Source of the DNA: Rosa chinensis
Taxonomy: Eukaryota > Streptophyta > Magnoliopsida > Rosales > Rosaceae
Direction of reading: 5' to 3'
Assembly: GCF_002994745.2 (NCBI RefSeq)
Contig: NC_037088.1
Coordinates: 64,808,397 to 64,872,396, forward strand
DNA: 64,000 bases
Shown here: positions 34,301 through 45,197 of the stretch, in pieces
How positions within the stretch are numbered: the first letter of the stretch is position 1
Layout: each line of letters opens with the position of its first letter
Program-made: the position numbers and the translations under genes
Notes under the pieces: generated by a model
What the model saw: only the letters and a program-made list of their open reading frames with translations
Told to the model about the DNA's origin: nothing
Database searches by the model: none

Positions 34301-36255
34301 TACTCATTGAAATTTTTCTACATTTAAAATTAGATTATATGGGTATGTGAAATGACTAAAAAGACATTCATATTAGAAAAGGAACTACAGTTGGAATATG
34401 TTCAATAGCTTTTTTTTTTTTTTTGAATAAGTTTAATAGCTTTTAATATTGTTATAAATTATGCATTACAAATTCTTATGATTGTTCATATTGTTTCATG
34501 GTATCTAATAGATAGAAAGAAAATAAAAACTAGTATGATATATATAAGGCAGAAATATCACTTTGTTTCGTTCGACACTTTGGTCATCCGACTTTTAAAA
34601 TCTTCACTTTGGTCATCAAACTATACCACATCGTTCTTATATCCCTTTCCAATCAAGTAGTCACTTAGACGGGTATACCACATCCGCCCGGATTGTTTCA
34701 ATTCATAAAGTGAGCGTTTCAACTTAATTGCAAACGCACTCTATGGTTTAGAGTCACTTGAATTGGGTAATGCAAGGCCATTAGTAACCTGATTACGTGT
34801 GAGTTACCTATTTTTCGATCAATCTTCTTAATTTCACGCCGCTTCTTTATTTTCTAGTTTTCGGCTAAACCAGGTCCATTCTTGTCCTACATCACGCCGC
34901 CGTTTCCTTTAAATGCTGTAAATTGGGACACGTTCGTCGGTCCAAGATGTGAGGACAAAAATGGAAACGTTAGGCTTACGTGTGCAGCACTACGAGCGAT
35001 GAAACTCTATATAAGTAGAGTTTCCTTTCTGTTAAAAAAAGGGGGATCAAAGAGAGTTGGGTTTAAGGCCATCCTTACCATTAATACCGAAGTTCTTGAG
35101 GTCCAGATTCAAACCACATCTGGAGATACCGTTCTGGAAAGATGGCCTTAAACCCACCTATCTTTACCATTAATACCGGAGTTCTTGAGGTCCAGATTCA
35201 AACCACACCTGGAGATACCATTAATACCATAATGGAAATGTATCATGCGTCTCAAACGGATATTCTAGCCAAAAGTTAATCAAATCATATTCAAAATCAA
35301 AGCTTGACTTTTCGCACGAGAAACCCGAAAAGTCCAAAACCAAATCTTCGTGAATATGAATATTCTAGAGGCTAGTAACCTGATTACGTGTGAGTTACAT
35401 ATTTTCCAATCATTCTTCTTAATTTCATGCCGCTTCTTTATTTTTCTAGTTTTTCGGCTAAACCAGGCCAATTCTCGTCCTACATCACGCTGTCGTTTCC
35501 TCTAAATGCTGTAAATTGGGACACGTTCGTCGGTCCAAGATATGAGGATAGAAATGGAAACGTTAGGCTTACGTGTGCAACACTATGGGCGGTGAAACTC
35601 TATATAAGTAGAGTTTCCTTTCTGTTAAAAAATGGGGGATCAAAGATAGGTGGGTTTAAGGCCATCTTTACCATTAATACCGGAGTTCTTGAGGTCCAGA
35701 TTCAAACCACACCTGGAGATACCGAGTTGATTGTGTCGGCGAGAGCCGGGCTAAGGGAGTTTTTGGGTGAAGACAACCAATAGAAAGAGCTGCAACATTT
35801 TTATGAAATGATGGATAAGAGATCAGTTGTCTTTTCTCTTTTTATTGTGAAGTTTTTACTATTAAATTTTTTTAGTGAAAAGCAGAGAAATTTTATTAAC
35901 ACATCTCTAATTACTTAATACTCATTGAAATTTTTCTACATTTAAAATTAGATTATATGGGTATGTGAAATGACTAAAAAGACATTCATATTAGAAAAGG
36001 AACTACAGTTGGAATATGTTTAATAGCTGTTTTTTTTTTTTGAATAAGTTTAATAGCTTTTAATATTGTTATAAATTATGCATTACAAATTCTTATGATT
36101 GTTCATATTGTTTCCTGGTATCTAATAGATAGAAAGAAAATAAAAACTAGTATGATATATATAAGGCAGAAATATCACTTTGGTCATCGAACTATGTTTC
36201 GCTCGACACTTTGGTCATCCGACTTTTAAAATCTTCACTTTGGTCATCAAACTAT
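31389..36255. repeat. Tandem array II: three ~1.62-kb composite units
   Basis: Units start at 31389, 33008 and 34625 with ACCACATCGTTC, and the next such start is at 36256 (periods 1619, 1617 and 1631). Each unit holds a ~155-bp piece of copia reverse transcriptase (minus strand), a type A block (89-codon frame ending GDTVLERWP, frameshifted in unit 2), a type B block (frame continuing into REFLGEDNQK) and an AT-rich tail with a T-run. The units are nearly identical, so amplification is recent. Confidence 0.9.
32191..32709 (+). CDS. Type B ORF, array II unit 1 (172 codons), unidentified
   Basis: Longest version of the repeated frame. It begins MPLLYFSSFLAKLGQFSS, passes through the TATA-like palindrome and ends after KEL QHFYEMMDKRS and a hydrophobic tail. 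Equivalent frames lie at 33809-34300 and 35427-35783 (stop after GEDNQ). Reading through a TATA box makes use of the first Met doubtful. No domain recognised. Confidence 0.25.
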   Translation: MPLLYFSSFLAKLGQFSSYITLSFPLNAVNWDTFVGPRYEDRNGNVRLTCATLWAVKLYISRVSFLLKNGGSKIGGFKAIFTINTGVLEVQIQTTPGDTELIVSARAGLREFLGEDNQKKELQHFYEMMDKRSVVFSLFIVKFLLLNFFSEKQRNFINTSLNTQYSLKFFYI

Positions 36256-36960
36256 ACCACATCGTTCTTATATCCCTTTCCAATCAAGTAGTCACTTAGA
36301 CGGGTATACCACATCCGCCCGGATTGTTTCAATTCGTAAAGTGAGCGTTTCAACTTAATTGCAAACGCACTCTATGGTTTAGAGTCACTTGACTTGGGTA
36401 ATGCAAGGCCATCAGGTACTTTTCATATATATCTCTGAATCTAGATCCCCATAGAGATATGCAGTAATCACATCCATGAGCTGCATTTCCAGTCCTTTGG
36501 AAATTACTAAGCTAACTAAGTAGCGTAACGTTATAACGTCCATTACGGGAAAGTATGTCTCCTCGTAGTCAATTCTAGGGCATTGTGAGAAACCTTGCGC
36601 CACAAGGCGAGCCTTGTACCTCAGGACTTCATTCTTCTCATTACGCTTTCTGACAAAGACTCATTTATGTCCTACAGGCTTTACACTTGGTGTGGTTAGC
36701 ACCACCTGACCAAATACCTGTCTTTTTGTCAGAGAATCTAATTCTACCTGGATTGATTCTTTCCATTTAGGCCAATCTGCTCTTTGTTGACACTTTTTAA
36801 CAGAGCGTGGTTCGATATCATCGTGCTCTATGATTCCTTGAGCAACAGTATATATCATCAAATGTGTATGGAAGATCTTTCTATCAACTCATACGTAATC
36901 TCATAATTCTTTGAGATTTCTTTGTTGTCTGGAATCATCAATGTGACATGGAAGCTAAAA
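36256..36960 (-). pseudogene. Ty1/copia reverse-transcriptase remnant
   Basis: Reading the minus strand from 36960: a damaged linker with NKEISKNYEIT, then DDIEPRSVKKCQQRADWPKW and KESIQVELDSLTKRQVFG..VKPVGHK, a stop, then VAQGFSQCPRIDYEETYFPVMDVITLRYLVSL and MDVITAYLYGDLDSEIYMK. After a gap comes AIKLKRSLYELKQSGRMWY..LSDYLIGKGYKNDV (36413-36260). These are consecutive blocks of plant copia RT. The last block is the piece repeated in array II, so this remnant is its likely source. Confidence 0.9.
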
Positions 36961-37229
36961 TGAGGCCGAATACTCATTGTTTTGAAGCCGAAATGCCTAA
37001 CTATAGTACATATTTTGTCCCCCCAAAAACCCATGAAAAGTGAATCCATTTCTTGCTCTTTCCTACGTCTATTTCCCATGTTTAATTATTATTTCCAATA
37101 GTATAATCAAATCAATGAGTTATTTAAAGCTGATTTCTAATTAAAACTCACTTAATTTTCATTTTTAGGATTAGTATAGAAGTCTTTGATTTAATACAGT
37201 CAGAAATAATGCGTTGACGTGTCATATAC
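36961..37229. other. No gene seen
   Basis: AT-rich joining sequence between the RT remnant and the kelch-like gene 3' flank. Confidence 0.4.
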
Positions 37230-38322
37230 ACATCCAAGTGTGTAAATAATTCTCAACTAAGTAAAATTGTTGTCCACAAACAGATAGCTATTCGATCATT
37301 TCCTTATCAATGATAGAACGTACGGGTTTAGCAAATCCAGAAGCTGCAGAAGCTATATACATTAGGACAGGCAAATTGAGCCTAGGTATTCGACCTCTTC
37401 ACCATCAAATTAAATCTATCAAGATATTCTATTTGTCAAACGCCGTGTACCGGGGATTTGGTTTGAGTATATATAATATAATATATGCCATATGCTGGCT
37501 AATGGACTTAAAATAGGTCCCTTAAAATATCTACAAGAGTTCATCAATTATTATCTGAAAAGAATACATTCACAGTTGGGGCAACTTATGGCACATCATT
37601 AAACATGATCTTTCGGCCAAAAACTAGTAGGTTGAGGCGCGTTTGTGGGCATAAAAATGAGAACCCCGAGGAGTACTTGCACATAGCAAAGGAGAATGTC
37701 ATCACGAAGTCTTAGTGAAATGCCATAAGAGTGTATGTCTTTTGAAGTCAAGCCATAAGATTCAAAATCTAAGCAGACTGGCATGTCAAAGAACGTAACG
37801 CACACCGGCTTTTATAGGTCCATAAATGGAAGAGTATCATAAGGAACCCCATGGGATTCTAGCTACATGTTCACAACCATCTAGAAGAACTGAATGGATG
37901 GGAATCCACTGAAAGATCATCAAGAGCAGGACTGCCACTCCTCAGAGGAACCCCATCCATCATATCTACCCCTTCGATATTTATCACCATAGAAAGAGAA
38001 GGCCACACTTTAGCCATTTTATCAAGCAGTTTCCAAGCTATAGATACCAAGAATGTCTATCATGGACATAATTACATAACAGTTACAATTATCCTTGGGC
38101 TTCCAACTAGAAGAAACTCTAATCATATATAATATCCAGATTGCAGTAATAAAGTAAATCAAAAGAGCATTATTGGAACCTAATCATCATATAAGCAAGC
38201 GGCAACCAACTCAGCAACAACTACAAACAAATGATTTGATTAATAGACAGGAAAAAAAAGAAAGAAGAGAATATTTTACCCCGGCCACCTGCAACATGTT
38301 GAGTACTAAGGAAGCTATCTAG
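37230..38322 (-). other. 3' flank of kelch-like gene A, with conserved 68-codon frame
   Basis: Repeated, with changes, at 13430-13980, 14225-14900, 16340-16865 and 43150-43949. It includes an open minus-strand frame (37805-37599) with MPVCLDFESYGLTSKDIHSY, also intact at 13973-13788 but broken at 43440-43220. It may be part of the 3' UTR or a remnant of an older exon. Confidence 0.55.
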
Positions 38323-39573
38323 CTAGCGCACAAAGCATTTAAGCAGGCGGACAAAGCAGGATTCCTTGCAATGGGGCATGATGGTAAAGGCGCGGGTAGA
38401 CAGGATCTTGTAGGGCAAGGCTCGTGCTCTCGGATCAAACTCGTATTTGAATACTATGATAACAACACGCACCTTCTCAAGCCCTAGTGAATTTACAGTA
38501 CTTTCCTCAACCGGGTAACTCCTGGCCCTAACAAAGCAGATTTTTCCATCTCCTAGATCGATGAGACGAAGCTGCTTAGATGCTTCACGCAAATTTTCCA
38601 ATAAGCCAAGCAACCTGGGTTTCATATCCACAAACCCGTAGCTGGTAAAATAAGAACCTTTCAAATCATCAGTCAATCCCAATCGCCACACGTTTATAAT
38701 ATCACGATCATAGGTAAACACCAACTTCTCCTTGCAAGGCTTATCCAAGTCCACGACTAAAGCCTCACCCACAAAGGGGAAAACCTCACTGTGGAAGCCG
38801 GAATCAGCTATCCAGCATTTACGGTCGGTGTCGAAACATTTGACCGGCATTTGTGGGAAATAGGTGGACAGAAAGATCTTGTTGTCCGTGTAAAGTAGAG
38901 AATATAGAGTTTCACTAGTGAAATCATGACTGAAACTCGGTATGGGTGGAGGCAGAGCTTCCCACCGCTGCGATTGGCTCCTGTATACCTGAGAGACACT
39001 GACGTCACATTTGACAACTCCGAGAGCATAGAGATCTCCTCCTGTCTCCATCATCCGCGGATAAAATATGTCATGATGGATATTTGCAACACCGTTGCAG
39101 CTTTTGTCCAACTCCTTGATGTTGTTGCCGTTTTCTAAGCCCTGAAGCCGGAGCTCATCCTCAATGTCATAGACGAAAACCTTTCGGCTGGGTCTGCAAT
39201 CATACGCCCACGGTGATAACTCGCCGCCTACGAAGACAACCTGGGAGCCAAAGGGACAGCAGCCCATGCAGTCGGGGATATCGCAGTAATCGCCGCAGAG
39301 TAAACCGACTGGCCGCAAATCATGATTGGGGCAGGATTCGCAGCTAGCGCACTTGATTTCCACACCTTTGTCTTCATCAAAGTCACAGGAGCAAGCCATC
39401 AAACACTCCAAATCGATGGCGAGGATGCCGTAGCAGCCCCTGAAGAAGTTTTCTTCCTGGCAACATACATACAATTTGGGGTTGCGATTCGAACTCGGAT
39501 TCGGACTCCAACTGTGATTCCGATTCCGATTCACATTCTCCGTTTCCGATTCACTCACTTTGATCTGATCCAT
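38323..39573 (-). CDS. Kelch-like propeller protein A, 416 aa
   Basis: Single-exon ORF. The N-terminus is charged and Asn/Ser-rich (MDQIKVSESETENVNRNRN), followed by a cysteine-rich segment (residues 33-110: CCQEE, CASCESCPNH, CGDYCDIPDCMGCC). Kelch-type blade signatures follow: GSQVVFVGGEL..RKVFVYDIED, GGDLYALGVV..W..LPPPIP, and NKIFLSTYF..KCFDTDRKCW. No F-box is visible at the N-terminus. This resembles plant kelch/galactose-oxidase-like families of unknown function; binding partner and location cannot be told. The start is the first ATG. A 415-aa twin lies 5.6 kb to the right and three broken copies near 13.4-16.9 kb. Confidence 0.8.
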   Translation of the reverse strand: MDQIKVSESETENVNRNRNHSWSPNPSSNRNPKLYVCCQEENFFRGCYGILAIDLECLMACSCDFDEDKGVEIKCASCESCPNHDLRPVGLLCGDYCDIPDCMGCCPFGSQVVFVGGELSPWAYDCRPSRKVFVYDIEDELRLQGLENGNNIKELDKSCNGVANIHHDIFYPRMMETGGDLYALGVVKCDVSVSQVYRSQSQRWEALPPPIPSFSHDFTSETLYSLLYTDNKIFLSTYFPQMPVKCFDTDRKCWIADSGFHSEVFPFVGEALVVDLDKPCKEKLVFTYDRDIINVWRLGLTDDLKGSYFTSYGFVDMKPRLLGLLENLREASKQLRLIDLGDGKICFVRARSYPVEESTVNSLGLEKVRVVIIVFKYEFDPRARALPYKILSTRAFTIMPHCKESCFVRLLKCFVR

Positions 39574-40262
39574 CTTCCCTTGACCTTTCTTTTCTCAAGC
39601 GCCGCTAGCGCCCTACCTTTTTATCAACGTATCTATACCTCTATAGAACCCTATTTTTTTGGGTTTAGTTTTTTTTTTTTTTTACTTTGTCAACGTATTT
39701 AAGGATTAATTTCAGTTTATCCCTCTGAGATTTGGGGGTGTCATCATTTCACCCCCTCTACTTTTAATTTTGAATTTTTACTCCCTAAACTTTCTAATTT
39801 CAACCAACCGTGTCCAATTTCTACTATTCCGTCCAAATTGGACGTTAAGTTTGACTTTTGAGGGCTAAAATGATCATTTCAACATAAAAAAAATTAATAA
39901 AATAAAATAATAAAAAAAATTCTGTTTTTTAGTTTTTTTTTTTTGCTTCAACCTATACACCACAAGTTATAATAGGTTTATAAAAACAAAAAAATACTAT
40001 AGGTGGTTGAAAATCACTCGCTGGTCTACGATATTTGTAATATATCTCCGATAAAGTGAAGAATTTTAGGATATATCCCCAATAAAGTGAATAAATATTT
40101 GTAAAAAATAATTTTACACTTTATCTGTAAATAAATATCTGTATATCCCCAATAAAGTGAAGAAATCATTTCTGGTCTACGAAATTTGTGATATATCTCT
40201 AATAAAGTGTAAAATCAAAGGGAAATGATGGAAAATGTCATATTAGAATATGAAATGATAAA
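39574..40262 (-). promoter_or_regulatory. Upstream region of kelch-like gene A, duplicated
   Basis: Aligned with 45198-45900 up to AATATGAAATGATAAAAAT, where the two copies part. The leader region has T/A-rich tracts and several AATAAAGTGAA repeats (40060-40210). No clear TATA box was fixed. Confidence 0.5.
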
Positions 40263-40406
40263 AATACAAAAGTAGTTAAAAATAATTAATATATAGGCTA
40301 GGATTTTTGGTCAACATTTTTATATGGAGAAGGAAATAAATTAGTTATTAATATGAAAAAAGAAAAGAAAATGAATTAATTGTTTGTTTTCATATGAAAA
40401 AGGAAA

Positions 40407-41451
40407 GAATAGTGCTAGAGACTCCAAAAGATTATACCAAATATGAATCCTAAATGATTTGGCAGCTGCCACATAATCTGTTTTAACATGTTAATTTCCA
40501 ATGTGTGAATAATTTTTATTTTATTTTTTAGAAACTACTATAATATTTTGAATTAAAACCCTAATATTACCGAAACAGAAGAAGAAGATGAATTAAACTC
40601 TGCAAACAAACAATGAACAGAAACGATGTCTAATTCAACATGAACACAAACGAAAGAATTGGTACTTTTATTTTATTAGAGGAAAGGAAACATGAGAACA
40701 AATCAGAAATGATGATGATGATGACCAATTAATCACAACAACTGGATGCTGATACTCTTTACCAGAGAGCTTTTTTCATGATAAGGTCTGGCAGAATTTG
40801 GCCATATATCATCATCCAAGAACAACTTGAGATCATTCGTGGGGAAGCATCCCCGGTTGTGTTGCCATCACCGCATCCCCATACCCTCTCTCACTAAACT
40901 TCCTTTGTAATCAGTCTCCCAATTATTACTTTCCTCCCTTTGATCATAACGATGATACACCAATATCCCATACCCTAGTGATCTACGCCCTGAAGCCTTA
41001 TAAAATATTTTTCACTTCTAAATTCGAGTACTCATCCAAGGTTTTTTCACATCTTTTGAATGGCTAAAGTACACAATTGTAAAGGAGACAGATCATTTAG
41101 AGATAAAATTCTTGTTTGTGAGAGATTATTTAGAAGAAACTAGCTTCAAGGAATACATGTCCCCTTCTGAATCTAACCGTCCTTTGTTTACCTAACAATC
41201 TGGGTAATTTTTTAGAGCAAGTGAATTAACCAGTGAAGGTGTAGTGATGGTGGCTTGGTGTGATACATGGATGACGTTTAGGATTTGTAGCTACTGTTCA
41301 TACAAGAACAATTTTTTAAATTTTATGTTGTAAAAAAAAAAAATTGCAGAGAACATATACCATGTGGAAATCACAGGGTGATGATATGGCATGTGCCATG
41401 TCATTTGGGATCCTATTTTGGTACAAATTTTTGGGATCTCTAGCATTTTTC
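40407..41451. mobile_element. Mutator-like non-autonomous element with gene-like exon
   Basis: Terminal inverted repeats GAATAGTGCTAGAGA... and ...TCTCTAGCATTTTTC extend imperfectly for about 70 bp. The flanks show a 9-bp repeat AAAAGGAAA (40398-40406 and 41452-41460), as expected for Mutator-type insertion, though the A-rich context weakens this. The interior (40700-41160) carries a coding-like segment on the minus strand. No transposase. Confidence 0.65.
40820..41000 (-). pseudogene. Gene-fragment exon captured by the element
   Basis: After an acceptor-like TTCAG the minus strand reads YGILVYHRYDQREESNNWETDYKG and then, one base out of frame, KFSERGYGDAVMATQPGMLPHE followed by a stop. The amino-acid pattern looks like the C-terminus of a real protein broken by a frameshift. 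I do not recognise the family. Confidence 0.4.
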
Positions 41452-43149
41452 AAAAGGAAAAGGAAAAAAAAATCAATTTTCATAAGGAAAATATTTTTAT
41501 ATGAAGAAGGAAATGAATTAGTTATTGATATGAAAAAGGAAAAGACAATTATTATTTGTCTTTCTTTATATGGAAAAGGAAAAGAAAATAAAAAAATTTA
41601 AAAAAAGATAATACAGCTGTGAGGTTCAAACCTTGATTTGTTTGAAAAGAGACAAACAGCTTACTGCTAGAGCAACACGTCTGTTTGTGATTGTCATAGA
41701 AAGGAAAAAAAAATATATAGTATATATACCATATATACACAATTAAATTCTTGGAGGCCCCCGGAAATCGGTGGCCTGAGACAGCTGCCTCAGGCGGCAG
41801 CCTTCAGGGCCGGCTCTAGTTCCATGCATGGAGAAGACTGAGAATGATGGAAAGATGGTTGTGAGTGAAAGATCAGAGTTCTCATGGCTTAGCAAGGCTA
41901 AGTTATAGTTTCCATTACACCATATCTAATGGTTGTATGGTCATATTGCCATAAACCTTACCCCAAAATGAATGGTGGTGGCATTCTTTCTTATAAGATA
42001 TTTTTTAGATAATGAGCCTTTTTTTTGTTTCTTACTGCAGGCCTAGGCTAGGTTACAAAATTTGTTCCCTTCTTATACGATTTTTCAGCATTGAAAATTT
42101 CCTATTAACAACATGCATGTAAAACTATTAACGCTTAAGCAGGAGAACGACATTTGGGCCTTAAACTGCAGATACAATCACTATTTTGGTAAATCTTTTG
42201 CACTCTTTTTAGTACTGAATCCATTTTCGCAATTTGCAACGATACCGTACTTGTGTTAACCTCGAGCAATTGGATACATCATCAATTAGAATGGCAGTTG
42301 ACTTGCACAACGCAGGGGTTCCAAAAAGAGATTCAAGCAATTGGGTTAAAATTAGTCTAAAGCGCCTGCATCGATGATTGTAGATTCAGGTCCTTTTAAT
42401 TTTTTTTTCTCCTTTCTAAAAAGTCAAGAATTCGTGATCATAGTAGTTAGATTCTCACAAATTAGACACCCCTGGGCTTTGGTTACAAAATTGGATGCCA
42501 AGCAATGGGCAACGGGTACCATTTCACAATACTGAATGCTTTAGCAGAGGATGGGAGACTGAAGAAGCTGAAGAGGTTCGCACGAGGAATGCTAGCCAAG
42601 TTCCTCGTGCGTTCTTTCTATTTACCATGTGAAGGGATTGTCTGGCAAGAACATTTGAGGTACTGACCGTACCGTAATGCTAATGCTTTGCCGAGTTCAA
42701 ACATCCATTGCATGGAAAATAAAATTGTCTTGCATGCCCGTTAATATCTCTAAGAAATGATAACATTAGTCTTACATAACCATTAATAATCTTACAATCA
42801 GCCTAACAGAACTACATTTCATATCAGAACTTCATGTGCTTGCAACTCCTCTACAGCATATATTTGAACCAAACCATGCTTTAAATTCCCAGACCTGTAA
42901 ATGGGCCATAAACGACAGTTTCATGCATATCATATAGTTACTGGTAATCATGTAATTTCAAATTTCAAAATAAGTTAAGAATGGAAACGGAAGCCATATA
43001 CCCATTATTTACTCTCTAATAAGTAATAACAGAGTCCAGTGATTCAACTACATAGACGTCAGATGTAATAAAAAAACTAACAACCAGTTTTGAAGCAGCA
43101 TAATTCCTAAAAGAAAAAGGTCTCATCAATCTAGCAAAGGGGGCAATGG
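41452..43149. other. Intergenic, mostly unidentified
   Basis: A hAT-like terminus may lie at 41817-41828 (AGGGCCGGCTCTA, with CTGAGACAGCTGCCTCAGG just before it), but no partner end was found. At 42480-42660 a plus-strand frame includes NALAEDGRLKKLKRF, reminiscent of ATP synthase OSCP but too short to call. Otherwise AT-rich sequence. Confidence 0.3.
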
Positions 43150-43949
43150 CAATTTTTTAACTATAAGAGTTCATCAATTGGTATCTGGAAAGAATAAATT
43201 CACAACTGGGGCAACTTATAACAAACGATCTTTAGGCCAAAAGCTAGCAGGTTGAGGCGCGTTTGGGGCCATAAAAATGATATCCCCCAGAAGTTGCGCA
43301 TAGCAAAGGAGAATTGTCATCACAAAGCCTACACTAAGACAGGAAACCAAGAGCCATAAGAGTGTATGTCTTTTGAAGCCAAGCCATAAGATTCAAAATC
43401 TAAGCAGACTAGCATGTGAAAGAACGCAAAGCACACCGGTTTTTATAGTTCCATAAATGGAAGAGTACCATAAACAATCTCATGGGATTCTAGCTACATG
43501 TTCACAACCATCTACAAGAACTGAATGGATGGGAATCCACTGAAAGATCATCAAGAGCAGGACTGCCACTCCTCAGAAGAACCCCATCCATCATATCTAC
43601 CCCTTCGATATTTATCACCATAGAAAGCGAAGGCCACACTTTAGCCATTTTATCAAGCAGTTTCCAAGCTATAGATACCATGAATGTCTACCATGGACAT
43701 AATTACATAACAGTAACAATTATCCTTGGGCAACTAGAAGAAACTCTAATCATATATAATATCCAGATTGCAGTAATAAAGTAAATCAAAAGAGCATTAT
43801 TGGAACCTAATCATCATATAAGCAAGCGGCAACCAACTCAGCAACAACTACAAACAAATGATTTGATTAATAGACAGGAAAAAAAAGAAAGAAGAGAATA
43901 TTTTACCCCGGCCACCTGCAAAATGTTGAGTACTAAGGAAGCTATCCAG
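43150..43949 (-). other. 3' flank of kelch-like gene B
   Basis: Diverged copy of 37530-38322. Within it the 68-codon frame seen beside gene A is broken by a short insertion (near 43320-43360). Confidence 0.6.
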
Positions 43950-45197
43950 CTAGAGCACAAAGCATTTAAGCAGGCGGACAAAGCAGGATTCCTTGCAATG
44001 GGGCATGATGGTAAAGGCGCGGGTAGACAGGATCTTGTAGGGCAAGGCTCGTGCTTTCGGATCAAACTCATATTTGAATACTATGATAACAACACGCACC
44101 TTCTCAAGCCCTAGTGAATTTACAGTACTTTCCTCAACCGGGTAACTCCTGGCCCTAACAAAGCAGATTTTTCCATCTCCTAGATCGATGAGACGAAGCT
44201 GCTTAGATGCTTCACGCAAATTTTCCAATAAGCCAAGCAACCTGGGTTTCATATCCACAAACCCGTAGCTGGTAAAATAAGAACCTTTCAAATCATCAGT
44301 CAATCCCAATCGCCACACGTTTATAATATCACGATCATAGGTAAACACCAACTTCTCCTTGAAAGGTTTATCCAAGTCCACGACTAAAGCCTCACCCACA
44401 AAGGGGAAAACCTCACTGTGGAAGCCGGAATCAGCTATCCAGCATTTACGGTCGGTGTCGAAACATTTGACCGGCATTTGTGGGAAATAGGTGGACAGAA
44501 AGATCTTGTTGTCCGTGTAAAGTAGAGAATATAGAGTTTCACTAGTGAAATCATGACTGAAACTCGGTATGGGTGGAGGCAGAGCTTCCCACCGCTGCGA
44601 TTGGCGCCTGTATACCTGAGAGACACTGACGTCACATTTGACAACTCCGAGAGCATAGAGATCTCCTCCTGTCTCCATCATCCGCGGATAAAATATGTCA
44701 TGATGGATATTTGCAACACCGTTGCAGCTTTTGTCCAACTCCTTGATGTTGTTGCCGTTTTCTAAGCCCTGAAGCCGGAGCTCATCCTCAATGTCATAGA
44801 CGAAAACCTTTCGGCTGGGTCTGCAACCAGACCACGGTGATAACTCGCCGCCTACGAAGACAACCTGGGAGCCAAAGGGACAGCAGCCCATGCAGTCGGG
44901 GATATCGCAGTAATCGCCGCAGAGTAAACCGACTGGCCGCAAATCATGATTGGGGCAGGATTCGCAGCTAGCGCACTTGATTTCCACACCTTTGTCTTCA
45001 TCAAAGTCACAGGAGCAAGCCATCAAACACTCCAAATCGATGGCGAGGATGCCGTAGCAGCCCCTGAAGAAGTTTTCTTCCTGGCAACATACATACAATT
45101 TGGGGTTGCGATTCGAACTCGGATTCGGACTCCAACTGTGATTCCGATTCCGATTCACATTCTCCGTTTCCGATTCACTCACTTTGATCTGATCCAT
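43950..45197 (-). CDS. Kelch-like propeller protein B, 415 aa
   Basis: Almost identical to gene A. I see only a handful of differences: SPWSGCRPS for SPWAYDCRPS (one residue shorter), RRQ for RSQ after VY, DKPFKEK for DKPCKEK, PKAR for PRAR and a final Leu for Arg. Both frames are intact and both flanks are shared, so the pair arose by a recent duplication of at least 2.7 kb. The short region after the stop reads back into a T-rich 3' flank. Function unknown, as for gene A. Confidence 0.8.
   Translation of the reverse strand: MDQIKVSESETENVNRNRNHSWSPNPSSNRNPKLYVCCQEENFFRGCYGILAIDLECLMACSCDFDEDKGVEIKCASCESCPNHDLRPVGLLCGDYCDIPDCMGCCPFGSQVVFVGGELSPWSGCRPSRKVFVYDIEDELRLQGLENGNNIKELDKSCNGVANIHHDIFYPRMMETGGDLYALGVVKCDVSVSQVYRRQSQRWEALPPPIPSFSHDFTSETLYSLLYTDNKIFLSTYFPQMPVKCFDTDRKCWIADSGFHSEVFPFVGEALVVDLDKPFKEKLVFTYDRDIINVWRLGLTDDLKGSYFTSYGFVDMKPRLLGLLENLREASKQLRLIDLGDGKICFVRARSYPVEESTVNSLGLEKVRVVIIVFKYEFDPKARALPYKILSTRAFTIMPHCKESCFVRLLKCFVL

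Noticed and set aside
41760..41830. Possible hAT element end (AGGGCCGGCTCTA)
   Set aside because: No partner terminus or target duplication found, so only noted in the region entry.
42460..42680. Peptide NALAEDGRLKKLKRF resembling ATP synthase OSCP
   Set aside because: Too short, with no further OSCP blocks or splice pattern found.
43800..44114. 104-codon plus-strand ORF at the end of kelch-like gene B
   Set aside because: Antisense shadow of the gene's C-terminus and 3' flank.
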